This document shows, one piece after another, positions 45,105-53,233 of a stretch of DNA of 64,000 nucleotides. A program made the position numbers and the translations under genes. The DNA is taken from positions 226,154 to 290,153 of the forward strand of contig NZ_RCNT01000007.1 in assembly GCF_003688285.1 (NCBI RefSeq), in the 5' to 3' direction. The DNA comes from Rhodophyticola porphyridii (GTDB lineage: Bacteria > Pseudomonadota > Alphaproteobacteria > Rhodobacterales > Rhodobacteraceae). Numbering within the stretch: the stretch's first letter is position 1; the number at the start of each line of letters is the position of its first letter. The notes below the pieces were generated by a model, which did no database searches, was not told where the DNA came from, and saw only the letters and a program-made list of their open reading frames with translations.

Positions 45105-46220
45105 ATGGATGATGCCGATCTTCTAGCCACTGCCCGCAAGGCGTTGGTCGGGCTGGCCTTGCCGGACGGCACGCCGCTTCTGGAGGCGGGAACCGTCTCC
45201 GGTCCGGTCGTGTCGGGCGGACGTATCTCTCTGGCAATCTCGATCACCGCAGAAGATGCCGCTTCCTATGCCGATATCCGCAGCCGCGCCGAAACGGCGC
45301 TGCGCATGGTGCCGGGCGGCGATGGCGCCATCGTGGTCCTGACAGCAGAAAAGCAAGGCGCCGCGGCGGCGCCGCCGGATCTGGGCACCGGCAAAGCTCC
45401 GGTTGCAAAACCTCCTGTCCTCTCGGGCGTGCGCCACGTGGTGGCGGTCGCTTCGGGCAAAGGCGGCGTGGGCAAATCCACGACCTCTGTCAACCTCGCC
45501 CTGGGGCTGCGCAGCCTCGGCTTGAAGGTCGGCATCCTCGACGCGGATATTCACGGGCCGTCGCTGCCCACATTGCTGGCGCTGCACGGACGGCCGCGCC
45601 TCGGCAAGGACCGTCGGCTGCGCCCGATGCAAGCCTTTGGGCTGCAGGCGATGTCCATGGGGCTGATGGTCGACCAGGAAACCGCTATGGTCTGGCGTGG
45701 CCCGATGGTGATGTCCGCGATCACGCAGATGCTGTCGGATGTGGATTGGGGCAACTTGGACGTCCTGATCATCGACATGCCGCCCGGGACCGGTGATGCA
45801 CAGCTTGCCATTGCCCAGGGCACCGATCTGGCGGGCGCGGTGATCGTGTCGACCCCGCAAGACCTCGCGCTGATCGATGCGCGTCGCGGGATCGCCATGT
45901 TCCGCAAGGTCGATGTCCCGATCCTGGGCGTGATCGAGAACATGGCGCATTTCATCTGCCCCGATTGCGGCGGACGGCACACGTTGTTCGGCGAAGGCGG
46001 CGCGCAAGCCGAAGCCCGCCGCCTCGGCGCGCCCTATCTTGGCGCCGTGCCGCTGACGATGGAGTTGCGCAGAGCCTCCGACAGCGGCCAGCCGATCGTG
46101 GCGCTTGATCCCGATGGAGCGCTTGGACAGCTCTATTCCGGGATGGCCAGAACACTCTGGAGCACGCTCGAAGCGGCTCCGCATACAGATCAGAAAACCC
46201 TAAAGGGAGTTAACCCATGA
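45105..46220 (+). CDS. Mrp/NBP35-type P-loop ATPase, Fe-S carrier
   Basis: The 371-aa product has an N-terminal MIP18-like part (residues 1-80; LATARKALVGLALPDGTPLL) and a central ATPase domain: HVVAVASGKGGVGKSTTSVN (deviant Walker A, two Lys), GILDADIHGPSLP, MVWRGPMVMSAITQML and VLIIDMPPGTGDAQL. A C-x-x-C (CPDC) that binds a bridging Fe-S cluster follows in FICPDCGGRHTLFGEGGA. Mrp proteins deliver Fe-S clusters; here the client may be FdhA/FdhB. The start is taken at ATG 45105; upstream bases hold the hairpin. Confidence 0.85.
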   Translation: MDDADLLATARKALVGLALPDGTPLLEAGTVSGPVVSGGRISLAISITAEDAASYADIRSRAETALRMVPGGDGAIVVLTAEKQGAAAAPPDLGTGKAPVAKPPVLSGVRHVVAVASGKGGVGKSTTSVNLALGLRSLGLKVGILDADIHGPSLPTLLALHGRPRLGKDRRLRPMQAFGLQAMSMGLMVDQETAMVWRGPMVMSAITQMLSDVDWGNLDVLIIDMPPGTGDAQLAIAQGTDLAGAVIVSTPQDLALIDARRGIAMFRKVDVPILGVIENMAHFICPDCGGRHTLFGEGGAQAEARRLGAPYLGAVPLTMELRRASDSGQPIVALDPDGALGQLYSGMARTLWSTLEAAPHTDQKTLKGVNP

Positions 46221-46372
46221 AAGCCTTCCTCGCATCCGTTGTCGTTGGCATCGTCATTGCCGTCGCGGCCTCTTTCGTGCTGAACGACAATTTCCAGACG
46301 GACTCCCATTCCGCTTTTGCCACCGAAGGCGCGCGCGTCGGCACTCCCGGCGACAACCTGATCAATTACTGA
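46217..46372 (+). CDS. 51-aa membrane-anchored small protein
   Basis: An ATG at 46217, overlapping the previous stop (ATGA) and preceded by AAGGGAG, encodes MKAFLASVVVGIVIAVAASF then VLNDNFQTDSHSAFATEGAR and ends DNLINY. It has one N-terminal hydrophobic helix (signal or anchor) and a short polar tail. Similar tiny proteins accompany formate dehydrogenase in related bacteria. It ends one base before the WD40-cytochrome start. Function unknown; a small accessory subunit is possible. Confidence 0.7.
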   Translation: MKAFLASVVVGIVIAVAASFVLNDNFQTDSHSAFATEGARVGTPGDNLINY

Positions 46373-46373
46373 T

Positions 46374-47612
46374 TTGGCAGGCCCCGCAACCTCGCGCAGC
46401 ACCGCTTTTGCGGCGCTGATGGCTGTTGCGCTCGGCGGGCCTGTACCCGGCTGGGCGCAGGATCTTCGCGGCCACGGAGGCCCCGTGCGGGCCCTGGCGG
46501 TGGACGGAGACCGGGTGATCTCGGGCTCTTTCGACACCCGCGCCATCGTCTGGGATGGCGTCATCGCCCGACAGATCACCCGCGCCCATGCCGGTGCGGT
46601 GACGGCTGTTCTGCCTCTGGCGGACGGGCGGTTTGCGTCGGGCGGACAGGACGGGCATGTCGCGATCTGGGGCAGCGGTGTCGAGCCGATCCGGTTCGAA
46701 CCCTTGCATGGTATGCCGGTGGCCGATCTGGCAGCCTGGGCAGGCGGAATCGCATCGGCCTCCTGGAACGGGGAAATCGCCCTCTGGGACGGGGAACAGG
46801 CGCCACGCTACCTTGACGGGCATCAGGGGCAGATCACGGGACTTGTAGCCTATCGGGACGGTCTGGCCAGCGTCGGATCGGATCTGCGCCTTCGTTTGTG
46901 GACCGCCGATGGCGGGCCTGCCGATGTTATCGCGTTATCGGCACCGCCCAGTGATCTGGCTCAATTCGCGGACGCGATCTTTGTCGCCGGGGCAGATGGC
47001 GTCCTGCGCCGCGTGGTGCCGGGGCAACCGGTGCGAATGCTGGAACTGACGACACGGCCGCTTCTGGCCGTGGCGGCGGGCGGCGGGCGGGTTGCGGTCT
47101 CCGACACGACCGGAACCGTATGGCTCATTGATCCACAGACGCTGGACATCACCGTCGAGATCACCACCCGCCAGGGTGCGATCTGGGCCGTGGCGCTCAA
47201 TGATGACGGGGTGTGGACCGGCGGCAGCGATGGCTGGATACGGCGCTGGTCGGTCACCGGAGCGCCGCTTGGCGAAGGCGCCGGCACACCACAGCCGACA
47301 TTGACCAATCCGCGCGGGGCCGAAGTGTTCCGGGCTTGCGCGGTTTGTCACGCACTGACCCCAGATGACGAGCAGCGCGCGGGTCCGACGCTCCACAATG
47401 TGTTTGGCCGTCGGATCGGTACCGCGCCGGGCTTTGATTATTCCGATGCCCTGATGTCCCTCGATATAATCTGGACCCCGCAGACCGTGTCGGAACTGTT
47501 CGAATTTGGGCCCGACGCCTATACCCCCGGCAGCCGAATGCCCGAGCAGCGCATACCCAGTGCATCCGATCGCGCCGCCTTGATCGAGTTCCTTGAATCG
47601 GCGACACGGTGA
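46374..47612 (+). CDS. periplasmic WD40-repeat protein fused to cytochrome c
   Basis: The 412-aa product starts at TTG 46374 and has a signal peptide (FAALMAVALGGPVPGWAQ). About seven WD40-like blades follow (residues 30-305; DLRGHGGPVRALAVDGDRVI, RQITRAHAGAVTAVLPLADG, YLDGHQGQITGLVAYRDGLA). The C-terminal domain is a class I c-type cytochrome: EVFRACAVCHAL is the C-x-x-C-H heme site (about 320-325), PTLHNVFGRRIG follows, and GSRMPEQRI supplies the axial Met. The fusion suggests a docking platform that tethers a heme to a partner, perhaps formate dehydrogenase or a downstream oxidase. The neighbours are all fdh genes in the same orientation. Confidence 0.82.
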   Translation: MAGPATSRSTAFAALMAVALGGPVPGWAQDLRGHGGPVRALAVDGDRVISGSFDTRAIVWDGVIARQITRAHAGAVTAVLPLADGRFASGGQDGHVAIWGSGVEPIRFEPLHGMPVADLAAWAGGIASASWNGEIALWDGEQAPRYLDGHQGQITGLVAYRDGLASVGSDLRLRLWTADGGPADVIALSAPPSDLAQFADAIFVAGADGVLRRVVPGQPVRMLELTTRPLLAVAAGGGRVAVSDTTGTVWLIDPQTLDITVEITTRQGAIWAVALNDDGVWTGGSDGWIRRWSVTGAPLGEGAGTPQPTLTNPRGAEVFRACAVCHALTPDDEQRAGPTLHNVFGRRIGTAPGFDYSDALMSLDIIWTPQTVSELFEFGPDAYTPGSRMPEQRIPSASDRAALIEFLESATR

Positions 47613-47647
47613 GCGGCGCCATAACATCAGAAAACCGGAGACATCTC

Positions 47648-47854
47648 ATGAGCGATGATTACAACATGTCGATGCGGAAATTCCTCAAGCAGGTCGGCGT
47701 GACCTCACAACAGGCGATCGACGACGCCATGCGCGCGGCAGGATCCGAAGCGACCGCCGGCAAGAGCTTCACGGCGACCATGGTGCTGAAGGTGGACGGG
47801 CTGGACCTGGAACATCGGGTTGAGGGGACGATCCACGGCCGGGGCGACGATTAG
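47648..47854 (+). CDS. DUF6494-family small protein
   Basis: The 68-aa product MSDDYNMSMRKFLKQVGVTS then VDGLDLEHRVEGTI matches the small family I know as DUF6494 (NMSIRKFLKKVGVTSQ, GGLDLE...G.I). ATG 47648 has CGGAG 8 nt upstream; an in-frame start at 47609 inside the previous gene is less likely. Last gene before a strong terminator. Function unknown. Confidence 0.68.
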   Translation: MSDDYNMSMRKFLKQVGVTSQQAIDDAMRAAGSEATAGKSFTATMVLKVDGLDLEHRVEGTIHGRGDD

Positions 47855-47900
47855 GCCGGTTTCGCCGTCACCGGGTGTCGTCAGACGCCCTGGCAAGAAG

Positions 47901-47932
47901 AACGCCGCCCGGCGTGTCCAGGGCGGCGTTTT
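47901..47932. terminator. bidirectional hairpin terminator between fdh and tup operons
   Basis: AACGCCGCCC (47901-47910) and GGGCGGCGTT (47921-47930) form a perfect 10-bp stem with a 10-nt loop, followed by a short T-run on the plus strand. It lies between two convergent operons and can serve both. Confidence 0.85.
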
Positions 47933-47963
47933 GCGTTCGGCTCGAGTGTACGGCGCTCCGCCC

Positions 47964-48770
47964 CTATTGCGGGACGGCGCTGTGCACGAAAAGGGTCTGA
48001 CCCTCTACGGTATACGCATTGATCAGCTCTTCGCCGCGGGGGCCCACAAGCCAGTCTTCAAGCTGCATGACGGCGGCGTTGTTGACATGCGGGTGACGGT
48101 CCGGGTTCACCGGCAGCAGCGAATAGGGATTGAACATTTCCGGATCCCCGGAAAACAGCAGCGCCAGATCGGCCTGATTTCCGAAGGTGAGCCAGGTCGC
48201 GCGATCCGACAGAATATAGGCGTTCAGCCCCGATGCCGTGTTCAAAGCCGCCCCCATACCCGCGCCAACGGCATTATAGGCGCTGCCAAGGTCTTCCGGA
48301 TCGACACCGGCACTGGCCCAGAGCGCCAGTTCTTTCTGATGTGTGCCGCTGTTGTCGCCGCGTGACACGAACAATGCCTCGGCCTCGGCGATCCGCGCCA
48401 GAGCGTCGGCGGCGGTTTGCGCGGAGGAAATGCCTGCCGGGTCATCCGAAGGGCCGATCAACACGAAGTCGTTATACATGATTTCCCGCCAATGCGTAGC
48501 GTGACCGGCCTCCACGAAGGCGATCTCCGCGGGTCGTGAATGCACCAGCACCGCATCGACATCGCCCGCTTCCCCCAACCGGAGCGCCTGGCCCGTTCCG
48601 ACCACCAGAAGCTCGACCTCAATCCCGAGCTCGGCCTGGATTTCCGGTAGAAGTACGTCGGCCAGGCCGGAGTTTTCAAAGGATGTGGTGACGGCCATGC
48701 GCACCGTTTCCGCCATCGCAGGCAGTGTGGAAAGGGCGAAGGCGCAGGCAAGAAGGGTTCGGGTTATCAT
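47964..48770 (-). CDS. tupA: tungstate ABC transporter, periplasmic binding protein
   Basis: The 268-aa product has a signal peptide (LLACAFALSTLPAMAE). The TupA-type ligand motif MAVTTSFENSGLADVLLPEI (TTS-x-x-x-S/N-G) follows. Other family marks are VGTGQALRLGEAGDVDAVLV, FVSRGDNSGTHQKELALW and LSDRATWLTF. This set separates TupA from molybdate ModA and from the WtpA type. It scavenges tungstate in the periplasm. GGAGT precedes ATG 48770. Last gene of a minus-strand tupB-tupC-tupA operon facing the fdh operon. Confidence 0.88.
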   Translation of the reverse strand: MITRTLLACAFALSTLPAMAETVRMAVTTSFENSGLADVLLPEIQAELGIEVELLVVGTGQALRLGEAGDVDAVLVHSRPAEIAFVEAGHATHWREIMYNDFVLIGPSDDPAGISSAQTAADALARIAEAEALFVSRGDNSGTHQKELALWASAGVDPEDLGSAYNAVGAGMGAALNTASGLNAYILSDRATWLTFGNQADLALLFSGDPEMFNPYSLLPVNPDRHPHVNNAAVMQLEDWLVGPRGEELINAYTVEGQTLFVHSAVPQ

Positions 48771-48774
48771 AGGG

Positions 48775-49491
48775 TTACTCCACGATCTGACCGTTCAGGA
48801 AGGCGTGTGCTTCGGGCGTTGCAGGTGTTTCAAAGAATGTGCCTGCCACATTTAATTCTCGCACACAACCATTGAGCATGAAGACTATCTCGTCTGCAAG
48901 CCTCGCTGCCTGACCAAGATCATGGGTCGACATGACGATACGCGTGCCGCGGGATTTTGCGTCGGTCAGGATGGTCTCGATCTCGCGCGTGGCCCGCCCA
49001 TCGAGATTGGCGCAAGGCTCGTCGAGAAACAGCACTTCGGGCTCGCGGATCAGGGCGCGCGCAAGCGCTAGTTTCTGTTTTTCGCCCCCGGAGAGGACCT
49101 GGGCAGAGCGGTCCAGAGCGTGCCCCAAGCCGACCTGGCTGGCCATCTCCCGCGCCCGGGCCCGCGCCTCGGCACGTTTAGTCCCGGCCACCCTCAACGC
49201 GTAGGCAATGCAATCGGTTACACTGCGGCGCATCATCGTCGGCGTCTGAAACACGAACGACCGACGGCCTCGGGCCTCCTCTTCCGGGATCGACCAATCG
49301 AGGCCGCCATGGGCCGGACGTTCCAGCCCATGCAGCAGCCGCAGGAGAGTTGTCTTGCCGGATCCGTTCGGGCCCAGAACGATGGTGATCCCGGTGCCGC
49401 CCAGGGTCAGGTCGATCGGCCCGATGAGACGCGTGCCGCGCCGTTTCACTTCGGCGGCATGGATGCGCAGCGGCAGAATTGAGGTCACCAT
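48775..49491 (-). CDS. tupC: tungstate ABC transporter, ATP-binding protein
   Basis: The 238-aa product is an ABC ATPase with Walker A (GITIVLGPNGSGKTTLLRLL), the Q-loop region (FVFQTPTMMRRSVTDCIAYA), the signature VLSGGEKQKLALARALIREP and Walker B VLFLDEPCANLD. It powers the TupB permease. It starts 7 nt inside the tupB end and ends 4 nt before tupA. Confidence 0.88.
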   Translation of the reverse strand: MVTSILPLRIHAAEVKRRGTRLIGPIDLTLGGTGITIVLGPNGSGKTTLLRLLHGLERPAHGGLDWSIPEEEARGRRSFVFQTPTMMRRSVTDCIAYALRVAGTKRAEARARAREMASQVGLGHALDRSAQVLSGGEKQKLALARALIREPEVLFLDEPCANLDGRATREIETILTDAKSRGTRIVMSTHDLGQAARLADEIVFMLNGCVRELNVAGTFFETPATPEAHAFLNGQIVE

Positions 49492-50189
49492 GTCCCCGAC
49501 CTTTCCGTGCGCGACAACGAATGCATCAACAGATTGACCGCGATCGCCAGCGCGATCAGCACGAAGCCAAGCCCGAGCGCGAGCGCGAAGTTGCCTTTCC
49601 CGGTCTCCAGCGCGATGGCCGTGGTCAGCACGCGTGTGGCGTTGTCGATGTTCCCGCCGACAATCATGATCGCCCCGACCTCACCGATGCCGCGGCCAAA
49701 GCCCGCGAGACAGGCGGTCAGAAGCGCGCGCCTTGCATCCCAGAGCAGGGTCGCCACGCGTTGGCGCTTGGTTGTGTTCAGTGAAATCAGCAGATCATGG
49801 TATTCCGACCACAGGTCACGGATCGCCTGATGCGCGATCGACGCAATAAGCGGAGTGACGATAATCACCTGCGCGATGATCATCGCCGTCGGGGTGAACA
49901 GCAACCCGAGCACACCGAACGGCCCGGACCGGCTCAGCAGCACATAGACGATCAGACCGACGACCACCGGCGGCAAACCCATCAACGCGTTCAGGATGGC
50001 GATCACTAGGCGCCGCGAGCGGAAGCGCATCACCGCCAGCCACGCGCCAAGCGGCAGGCCAATCGCCGCCGCAATGACGACGGCCGTGATGGTGACCTGC
50101 AACGAGCGCAGCGTGATTTCGACGAGTTCCGGGTCGAACGCCGCGATCAGTTTTGCGGCCTCGACCAGCCCTTCCAGAATCTCGTTCAT
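49485..50189 (-). CDS. tupB: tungstate ABC transporter, permease
   Basis: The 234-aa product is a BPD-transport permease with five or six membrane helices (ITAVVIAAAIGLPLGAWLAV, LIVYVLLSRSGPFGVLGLLF) and the EAA loop ACLAGFGRGIGEVGAIMIVG (G-x9-G-E). The sequence is typical of TupB/WtpB. I use ATG 50189; the frame is open to 50432, but that stretch contains a triple 8-bp repeat and does not look like a TupB N-terminus. First gene of the tup operon, at the edge of the mobile element. Confidence 0.85.
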   Translation of the reverse strand: MNEILEGLVEAAKLIAAFDPELVEITLRSLQVTITAVVIAAAIGLPLGAWLAVMRFRSRRLVIAILNALMGLPPVVVGLIVYVLLSRSGPFGVLGLLFTPTAMIIAQVIIVTPLIASIAHQAIRDLWSEYHDLLISLNTTKRQRVATLLWDARRALLTACLAGFGRGIGEVGAIMIVGGNIDNATRVLTTAIALETGKGNFALALGLGFVLIALAIAVNLLMHSLSRTERSGTW

Positions 50190-50317
50190 CGGCAGCGGCG
50201 TTTCTTTTTGCTTTGCTTCGAAAACACTGGCACGTGATACCATTCTGGCCAATGGGCGAAAGGGCATTCTGAAGCTGGTCATCCCCCGCCGGACGGCATG
50301 CGCCCCCCGCGCCAACC

Positions 50318-50341
50318 AGAGCCGTAGAGCCGTAGAGCCGT
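50318..50341. repeat. three tandem 8-bp repeats upstream of tupB
   Basis: AGAGCCGT occurs three times in a row (50318-50325, 50326-50333, 50334-50341), flanked by CCAAC and GTTGG. It lies about 130 bp upstream of the tupB start. It may be a regulatory array or simply slippage-prone sequence. Confidence 0.6.
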
Positions 50342-50694
50342 TGGAGCATGGGATATCATGGCGCCCAAGTTGAACGGCTACGTCATGGCACTCCCAAAGA
50401 TGGCCGAGAGCGCATAATCCTACGCTCGTCACATTCCAAGCGCCTTCAATCGGAAGTCACGTAAAAGGTTCGACGGGCTGACGATACATTTTCAGCACAC
50501 TGCGGTGACCCTGCTGCTGAGGCGATTTCCCCACGTGAGCAACACTCCCTCAGGTAGGCGCAAGCTTAATCATTTAGTTTACAGTGATAATTGGCGCGCC
50601 TTGAAGGAGAAAGTTCGAACTCCTTCTTCGCTGATCTGGAAGACTGGGAAGCCCAGCTCAAGCCACATGAAGCCATGTTGCCGGAGATGGAGCC
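50342..50694. other. boundary region between tup operon and mobilization genes
   Basis: No gene is supported here. It holds an inverted repeat GAGCG-N10-CGCTC at 50408-50427 and a hairpin GAAGGAG-N10-CTCCTTC near 50602-50625, just upstream of mobC. Relaxase genes normally lie beside their oriT, so this is the first place to look for one. The tup promoter and the left end of the mobile element must also fall in this stretch. No attachment-site repeat or tRNA was recognised. Confidence 0.4.
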
Positions 50695-51135
50695 ATGAGC
50701 CATCTCTCACAAAAATTCTCTGAATCTAAGCCTATAGCTCCCGCTCGACTGGCGACACGAAAACCTCGCAAGAAGACCCCGCCACCATTCTCCCTGCGCC
50801 TGACTGAGGACGAGCGCGTGAAGTTGGACACCGCAGCGGCTGGGATGCCCCTCGGTCCTTTCATTAAGGCCAAGCTATTTGACGGTGATCTGTCACCGCG
50901 CCGAACACGCGGTCAGGCTCCCGTCAAAGATCATGCCGCTCTGGCACGGGCACTTGGTCTGCTCGGCAATTTGCGTCTGGCGAACAATCTCAACCAGCTT
51001 GCCAAGGCCGCGAACAAGGGCGCACTGCCGCTGTCACCCGAAGTTGAAGACGAACTGATGGCAACCTGCGCAGCAGTGCTGGCGATCCGCATGGAGCTGA
51101 TGAAGGCGCTTGGCTATGAAAGCGGGGATCGCTAA
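50695..51135 (+). CDS. mobC: MobC-like plasmid mobilization protein
   Basis: The 146-aa product is basic at the N-terminus (ATRKPRKKTPPPFSLRLTED), with a ribbon-helix-helix-like part (ERVKLDTAAAGMPLGPFIKA) and a helical C-terminus (LLGNLRLANNLNQLAKAANK), the layout of MobC relaxosome proteins that help the relaxase open oriT. GGAG sits just upstream of ATG 50695. Its stop overlaps the relaxase start (TAATG). Confidence 0.75.
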   Translation: MSHLSQKFSESKPIAPARLATRKPRKKTPPPFSLRLTEDERVKLDTAAAGMPLGPFIKAKLFDGDLSPRRTRGQAPVKDHAALARALGLLGNLRLANNLNQLAKAANKGALPLSPEVEDELMATCAAVLAIRMELMKALGYESGDR

Positions 51136-52391
51136 TGATCATGGTCGGCAACCAACGCGGCAACGGTCTCAACCTGGCTGCTCACCTCTTGAATGATCGT
51201 GATAACGATCATGTCGAAGTGCATGAGCTACGCGGCTTCACCGCTGAGAACCTGCATGGTGCGTTTCAGGAAGCGGATGCGATCTCCAAGGGGACGAAGT
51301 GTCAGCAATACCTGTTCTCGCTGAGCATCAGCCCGCCTGAAACGGAGAAGGTCTCGACTTCCAATATCCTTGATGCCATCGAGCGTGCGGAACAGAAGCT
51401 CGGCCTTGATGATCAGGCGCGCGCCATCGTTTTTCATGAGAAGAACGGCAGACGGCATGCCCATGTTGTCTGGTCACGGATTGACGTGATGGAGATGAAA
51501 GCCATCAACCTTCCGTTCTATAAGGCCCGTCTGAACGACGTCTCGAAAGACCTCTTTCTGGAACATGGTTGGCGTCTGCCTGACGGATACAGAGACAGGA
51601 ATAACCGCGATCCCCGCAACTTCACGCTTCAAGAATGGCAACAGGCCAAACGGACGAAGAAGGATGCGCGCGAGATCAAGCGCACGCTCCAAGAAGCATG
51701 GTCAGTCTCGGACACAAAGGAAGCCTTTACCCACGCCCTTGAAGATAAGGGCTACGTCCTTGCTCGTGGTGATCGGCGGGGGTTTGTTGCAGTCGATGTG
51801 CAGGGCGAAGTCTATGCCATCCCAAAGTGGTCGGGACTGAAAACCAAGCAAGTGCGTGAGAAGCTCGGCGATCCGAAAGACCTTCGCTCCGTCGATGAGG
51901 CCAAGGCGCATATCGCTGAGACGATGCAGCCCTCCCTGTCACGCTGGCAGGAAGAACTGGAGGCACGGAAACAGAAGCAAAAAGATGCGCGGGAAAGGCA
52001 GCGGCGAAAGCTGATTGAGCGACAGCGGGCGGAACGGCAACGCCTCAAAGCTAAACTCGAAGACCGTCAAACCCTTGAAGACCGTCAAAGACAAGCACGC
52101 TTCCGCACAGGGCTACAGGGGCTTTGGGATCGTGTGCGTGGTGAGCATTCCAGGATCAGACGCGAGAACGAAGCCAGCGCTTGGAAAGCCCATCTGCGCG
52201 ACCAGCAACAGACCGACGAGATGATCTTTCATCAGATCGAAGAGCGAAAAGCACTCAAGCGTGAGAAAGTCATAGAAATGTCCTCGATCAAGGATCAGGC
52301 ACACGACCTTGCCTCAGATCGTGAGAGATTCAGAGAAGCGCGCGGCAGGCCGTCCGGCATGGCGCGCGACGGTCCGAGGTTTGAGCGCTAA
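51135..52391 (+). CDS. mobA: relaxase/mobilization nuclease (MobA-like)
   Basis: The 418-aa product has a relaxase domain in residues 1-150. It includes NGLNLAAHLLNDRDNDHVEV, CQQYLFSLSISPPETEKVST and the metal-binding motif III FHEKNGRRHAHVVWSRIDV (H-x-H). The catalytic Tyr/His arrangement at the very N-terminus is not the standard one, so the exact MOB class is open. Residues 270-400 are a highly charged coiled coil (Arg/Lys/Gln/Glu). It should nick oriT and pilot the strand to the coupling protein at 61.6 kb. Paired with mobC. Confidence 0.8.
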   Translation: MIMVGNQRGNGLNLAAHLLNDRDNDHVEVHELRGFTAENLHGAFQEADAISKGTKCQQYLFSLSISPPETEKVSTSNILDAIERAEQKLGLDDQARAIVFHEKNGRRHAHVVWSRIDVMEMKAINLPFYKARLNDVSKDLFLEHGWRLPDGYRDRNNRDPRNFTLQEWQQAKRTKKDAREIKRTLQEAWSVSDTKEAFTHALEDKGYVLARGDRRGFVAVDVQGEVYAIPKWSGLKTKQVREKLGDPKDLRSVDEAKAHIAETMQPSLSRWQEELEARKQKQKDARERQRRKLIERQRAERQRLKAKLEDRQTLEDRQRQARFRTGLQGLWDRVRGEHSRIRRENEASAWKAHLRDQQQTDEMIFHQIEERKALKREKVIEMSSIKDQAHDLASDRERFREARGRPSGMARDGPRFER

Positions 52392-52501
52392 CATTACAGC
52401 GTAGCAGTCTGTGGTATCGCTCCTGCTTTGCCTTTTAGGTGATGGATACGCGATGGTTCAACGTAGGCGGCACGAAAATTGGTGAAATTTCCCGCCTTAG
52501 A

Positions 52502-52628
52502 AGATATATTATAATAGATCAAAAGCCTCCGCTGATCTGCTATAGTAGATCATTTGATTGCATAGACGCTTGAAGTTGTGATATGCTTAAGTATATCAAT
52601 GACAACGAATGATATATAAAAGCAGATC
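52502..52628 (+). promoter_or_regulatory. four 18-bp operator-like repeats in the hipBA promoter
   Basis: Four 18-bp near-palindromes share the frame GAT-N12-ATC: GATATATTATAATAGATC (52502-52519), GATCTGCTATAGTAGATC (52533-52550), GATATGCTTAAGTATATC (52580-52597) and GATATATAAAAGCAGATC (52611-52628). Neighbouring sites share about 14 of 18 bases. The first two and the last two are each 31 bp apart, three helical turns; the middle step is 47 bp. The last one ends 5 bases before the hipB start. E. coli HipB also represses through four operators arranged in pairs, so these are probably the HipB sites. Confidence 0.7.
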
Positions 52629-52633
52629 ACAGA

Positions 52634-53233
52634 ATGACGTATGCAAGTGAAGACATAGCAGCAACACTAAAGAATGCCAGAAATAACAAAGGGTTAAGCC
52701 AGCGTGAGCTTAGCGCTCGATCAGGCGTACCCCAATCGCACATCTCGAAGATTGAAAGCAACGCTGTTGATCTTCGGCTCTCTAGCCTCGCCTCGCTTGC
52801 CCATGCGCTTGATCTAGAACTTGCGCTAATACCTCGCAAGGCCGCGCCTGCTGTAAGGTCCATTGCGCGCAGCACAAGTAGCCATACTTTGCATGGCCAC
52901 TCAGACGCTCTGCGAGAGCTTACAAAAGCAAACCGTGCATTTGCAGCCTTGCCAAAGGCACTACACGAAAGCTCCGCAGCACACACGCTTCAAAAGCAGC
53001 TCGCAGAGATGAGTAACTTCCGCAACATCCTTCAGGAAACCGATGCCGTTCGGCAAATGCGAAAGGCACTAGAGACCATAGAAAATGCGGGTGGCTTGAA
53101 GCAGCTTGAGAAGGTCGCCAAAGATGCTCAGCGGCTACGCAACATGCTTGCCCACAATATCTCCGCAACCCATTCCGAACCAGCACAAAGCAGACCAGCC
53201 TATAGTTTGGACGAGGAGGATAGTGATGGCTGA
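52634..53233 (+). CDS. hipB: HipB-like antitoxin with XRE helix-turn-helix
   Basis: The 199-aa product has an N-terminal Cro/CI-type HTH (LKNARNNKGLSQRELSARSG, then VPQSHISKIESNAVDLRLSS, LASLAHALDLELALI) typical of HipB. It has an extra C-terminal part (about 80-199) with long helices, so it is more than twice the length of E. coli HipB (88 aa). It should bind the four operator-like repeats upstream and neutralise HipA. Its end overlaps the hipA start by 8 nt. Confidence 0.82.
   Translation: MTYASEDIAATLKNARNNKGLSQRELSARSGVPQSHISKIESNAVDLRLSSLASLAHALDLELALIPRKAAPAVRSIARSTSSHTLHGHSDALRELTKANRAFAALPKALHESSAAHTLQKQLAEMSNFRNILQETDAVRQMRKALETIENAGGLKQLEKVAKDAQRLRNMLAHNISATHSEPAQSRPAYSLDEEDSDG

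Noticed and set aside
45123..46184. 353-codon minus-strand frame opposite the Mrp-type gene
   Set aside because: Shadow of a gene with clear P-loop and CPDC motifs.
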